A stretch of DNA of 64,000 bases, taken from NCBI RefSeq assembly GCF_011064595.1, contig NZ_JAALJI010000013.1, positions 1-64,000 on the forward strand. The letters run 5' to 3'. The notes under the pieces were generated by a model. The model saw nothing but the letters and a program-made list of their open reading frames with translations. It did no database searches and was not told the origin of the DNA. The position numbers and the translations under genes were made by a program. Origin of the DNA: Paludisphaera soli (GTDB lineage Bacteria > Planctomycetota > Planctomycetia > Isosphaerales > Isosphaeraceae). Of the stretch, positions 61,577 to 64,000 are shown in pieces (the first letter of the stretch is position 1; each line of letters begins with the position of its first letter).

Positions 61577-62926
61577 TCAGGCGGTCGGCGGGGCGTCGAT
61601 CAGCACGAAGCGGATCCTCGCCTCGGCGGCGGTGGCGTCGCCGACCTTGGCGACGCCCCGGACGCTGGCGTAGGCCGTCTTGATCTTCACCGCCTCCACC
61701 TCGAGGCGGAGCTGGTCGCCGGGGGTCACCTGGCGTCGCAGCTTCACGCCGTCGACCGAGGCGATCACCGCGGCCCGGCCGAGTCGGTTCACGGTCGAAG
61801 CGATCAGGACGCCGGCGGCCTGGGCCATCGCCTCCAGGATGAGCACACCGGGCATGATCGGTCGGCCCGGCCAATGACCTTGAAAGAAGGGCTCGTTGGA
61901 GCTGACATTCTTGATCCCCACGACCCGGCGGCCGGGCTCCAGCTCCAGCACGCGGTCGAGCAGGAGCATCGGGTAGCGGTGAGGGAGGATCTCGAGGATG
62001 CCGAGGATGTCGATCGTGCCGTCGTCCCGGACGGGGAGGGCGGCGGCCCGCGGGCGGACCTCCTTCTCGCGGTCCTTCTCGATCGACTGGATCAGCTTGC
62101 GCACGAGCAGGGCGTTGGTGTGGTGCCCCGAGCGATGGGCGACGACGAAGCCGTGCAGGTCCATGCCCAGGAGCGCGAGGTCGCCCACCATGTCGAGGAC
62201 CTTGTGGCGGGCGCACTCGTCGGCGAACCGCAGCTCGTTGCCCACGACCCCGGCGGGGCCGAACATCAAGACGTCGGCCTCGGTGGCCCGCAGACCGATC
62301 CCCGCGGCGCGGAGCGCCTTGGCCTCCTGCTCCAGCAGGAACGTCCGGCAGGGGGAGACGTCGCGGCGGAAGGACTCGGGCGAGAGGGCGACCAGCACGC
62401 TCTGGTTGCCGATCGGCGACGCCTGGCCGTAGTCGAGGTGGTACGAGAGGGTCAGGCCCTCGGCCGAGTTGGGATGCGCCGCGAGCACGGCGTCCCCCTC
62501 GCGGACGACGAACGACCGCTCCAGCGAGAGGGCCTGCCGGGGCCGGTCCTGCTCGACCACGCCGGCCTCGTCGATCATCGCGACGTAGCCCTTGCTCGAA
62601 CCGTCGAGGCCCGGCAGCTCCGGGGCGTCGATCTCGATGGTGCAGTTGTCGACCTGCATGCCGGCCAGCGCGGCCATGACGTGCTCGATCATCTCGACCT
62701 TGGCGGCGCCGTCCTGGACGGCCGTGCGTCGCTGGGAGGGGACGACCTGGCTGATGTGGGCGGCGACCCCGGGGCGGCCGGGGAGGTCCGTGCGGACGAA
62801 CCGCACGCCCGAGTCGGGCTCGGCCGGGAGGAACCGCAGTTTGACGTCCGCGCCGTGGAAGAAGCCGACCCCTTGCAGGGCCGCCTCGCGGGCGAGGGTG
62901 CGTTGGGGACGCTTGGAGATCTGCAT
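61577..62926 (-). CDS. lpxC/fabZ: Bifunctional LpxC deacetylase - FabZ dehydratase
   Basis: 449 residues from ATG at 62926. Residues about 1-285 are LpxC (UDP-3-O-acyl-GlcNAc deacetylase): AALQGVGFFHGADVKLRFLP, zinc ligand in EMIEHVMAALAGMQVDN, second site ECARHKVLDMVGDLALLGMD, and a catalytic His in VAHRSGHHTNALLV. Residues about 305-449 are FabZ: ILEILPHRYPMLLLDRVLEL (catalytic His), NVSSNEPFFQGHWPGRPIMP, GVLILEAMAQAAGVLIAS (catalytic Glu). This fusion is known in planctomycetes, Bacteroidetes and a few others; it couples lipid A and fatty acid synthesis. Second gene from the right of the cluster. Confidence 0.96.
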   Translation of the reverse strand: MQISKRPQRTLAREAALQGVGFFHGADVKLRFLPAEPDSGVRFVRTDLPGRPGVAAHISQVVPSQRRTAVQDGAAKVEMIEHVMAALAGMQVDNCTIEIDAPELPGLDGSSKGYVAMIDEAGVVEQDRPRQALSLERSFVVREGDAVLAAHPNSAEGLTLSYHLDYGQASPIGNQSVLVALSPESFRRDVSPCRTFLLEQEAKALRAAGIGLRATEADVLMFGPAGVVGNELRFADECARHKVLDMVGDLALLGMDLHGFVVAHRSGHHTNALLVRKLIQSIEKDREKEVRPRAAALPVRDDGTIDILGILEILPHRYPMLLLDRVLELEPGRRVVGIKNVSSNEPFFQGHWPGRPIMPGVLILEAMAQAAGVLIASTVNRLGRAAVIASVDGVKLRRQVTPGDQLRLEVEAVKIKTAYASVRGVAKVGDATAAEARIRFVLIDAPPTA

Positions 62927-63106
62927 ACCTTCCCTGGTCCTTTCGCCCGGCGCGGAGTCTGCCTCGCGGCCGGCTTCCCTTCGAAGTCCCGATCGATCCG
63001 TGATCGAGACGGCTCCCCGGCGCGGGGCGACGGCGACGCGCCGGGGATTGCGGACGGCGGCGTCGGGTGCGGGCCGATCGGCCCGCCCCGGCGACCGAGG
63101 ATCAGA

Positions 63107-63850
63107 TCAGCGGAGGCTCGCCTTGGGGGCGGCGGCGGAGGCCGGGGCGGCCGCGCCGGCGGGGGCGCCCGGGGCCCCGGCGGGGGGCGTCGCGGCCTTG
63201 GCGGTCGGGCCGCCGGCGGCCTTGTACACCGCGTTCAGGTTGTAGACCACGTCCTGGGTGATGTCGTTGGCCGGGTCGAAGTAGATCATCGGGTTCGACA
63301 TGGCGGCCATGACCGAGTTGGGGTTCGCCCCGCTCGGGGTCTGGTTCGTCACCTTCATCACGTAGGTCATCTTCCGGGCCTTGGCGATCTTCTTGGCGAC
63401 CTCGGTCACCTCGTTGTACAGGCTCGCCATCGCCTCGGCTTCCCGAGACTGGAACTCGCGCTCGGCCTGCTCGCGGCCGGCCTCGAGCTTCGCCTTCATC
63501 TCGGTCAGCTTGTTCTCCTGCTTCTTGAAGTCTTCCTGGCCCGGGGTGAAGCGCTGGAGCAGCTCGGCCTCCTGGACCATCTCCTGCTGGAGCTTCATCA
63601 GCTGGCCTTGCCGATCCTTCAGCGCGCCCTGGAACTCCTCGTTGGCGTACTTCACCTTCTCGTAGTTCTTGAAGACGCCGTCCAGGTCGATGGTGCCGAT
63701 GACCGGCGCGGTCCCTTCCTTGAACTGCGAGGCGCCGCCGTTCGTCTTCCGCACGGCCCCGTCCTGCTGGCCCTGGATCGGCGCGACCAGGAGGCCGGCC
63801 CCGACGACGCCCAGGCCCACCGCCACGATCAAACGAGATGAGAGAACCAT
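63107..63850 (-). CDS. OmpH/Skp-family periplasmic chaperone
   Basis: 247 residues from ATG at 63850. Signal peptide MVLSSRLIVAVGLGVVGAGL, cleavage after GQ near residue 28. Skp domain: IGTIDLDGVFKNYEKVKYAN, then a long coiled coil (LKDRQGQLMKLQQEMVQEAE, DFKKQENKLTEMKAKLEAGR, REQAEREFQSREAEAMASLY) and the return AKARKMTYVMKVTNQTP and DITQDVVYNLNAVYKAA. Longer than E. coli Skp (161) because of a Pro/Ala/Gly-rich tail. It escorts outer-membrane proteins; position next to lpx genes is the usual bacterial layout. Confidence 0.93.
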   Translation of the reverse strand: MVLSSRLIVAVGLGVVGAGLLVAPIQGQQDGAVRKTNGGASQFKEGTAPVIGTIDLDGVFKNYEKVKYANEEFQGALKDRQGQLMKLQQEMVQEAELLQRFTPGQEDFKKQENKLTEMKAKLEAGREQAEREFQSREAEAMASLYNEVTEVAKKIAKARKMTYVMKVTNQTPSGANPNSVMAAMSNPMIYFDPANDITQDVVYNLNAVYKAAGGPTAKAATPPAGAPGAPAGAAAPASAAAPKASLR

Positions 63851-64000
63851 CGGTCAAACTCCTTTTTACACCGCTGGTGGTGGTCGCGGGCCGTCGCCCA
63901 ACTCGCGCTCGACCGGGGAGTCCGTCGAACGGCGGGTCGTCCCTCGCGCATCCGGGCGAGGTTCGAGCGTCCGCCCGAGGGCGACCGACGGCCGGGAGAC

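Noticed and set aside
61874-63841. Plus-strand 655-aa open frame
   Set aside because: Shadow of lpxC-fabZ and skp; His/Asp/Val-rich, no RBS or family.

Overview
The window looks like a chromosomal segment of a high-GC planctomycete, most likely of the family Isosphaeraceae. This is inferred from gene content: a YTV-repeat surface protein, a fused LpxC-FabZ, Tat-exported Gfo/Idh/MocA oxidoreductases, ThuA and SUMF1-domain proteins, ASPIC/UnbV FG-GAP lipoproteins, a PEP-CTERM protein, and surface proteins with the planctomycete N-terminal sorting motif. Most of the window is chromosomal core and envelope biology. The first 3.3 kb is accessory DNA.

Layout. Bases 1-3294 hold an accessory segment that abuts the 3' end of a tRNA-Val gene: a phage/plasmid-like protein, four very small minus-strand ORFs (three of them single-pass membrane peptides), and a tightly coupled cassette of three small genes. 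Bases 3488-6925 carry rpsB-tsf-pyrH-frr on the minus strand, with long perfect GC hairpins between cistrons. Bases 7701-15909 hold a UbiD-family decarboxylase, a threonine aldolase, a large secreted protein and an FG-GAP/UnbV lipoprotein. Arginine biosynthesis is split: argJ stands alone at 15952-17142, and argB-argD-argF is followed by rph at 27764-23749; none of argB, argD or argF has an ATG start. Between them lie the YTV-repeat protein, rdgB, a secreted protein and a ceramidase-like protein. gltA, mscL and apbE follow. Bases 30969-38233 are rich in exported proteins (SUMF1 domain, Gfo/Idh/MocA, ThuA, M13 peptidase).

Bases 38236-42256 form a TetR(CecR-like)-permease-ATPase-HlyD export operon, divergent from holA. 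Bases 44322-47089 hold a divergent pair of related surface proteins, one with a PEP-CTERM tail and one with the planctomycete N-terminal sorting motif. After regulators and small conserved proteins comes a 951-residue membrane protein. Bases 52839-57991 hold a giant multi-domain (putative-Ig) surface protein gene that is broken by one frameshift and two in-frame TAA codons, each replacing an expected tyrosine. The right end is an outer-membrane cluster: Skp/OmpH, LpxC-FabZ, LpxA, a Gfo/Idh/MocA oxidoreductase and a glycosyltransferase, all on the minus strand.

How it fits together: the right end makes and escorts lipid A and outer-membrane material; the many signal-peptide proteins between would populate the envelope and surface; the ABC operon looks like a regulated efflux or export system. 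The most interesting unexplained items are the tiny-membrane-peptide cluster in the accessory segment, the decayed or recoded giant surface gene, the twin surface proteins with two anchoring styles, the oxidoreductase inside the lipid A cluster, and a short dispersed intergenic repeat.
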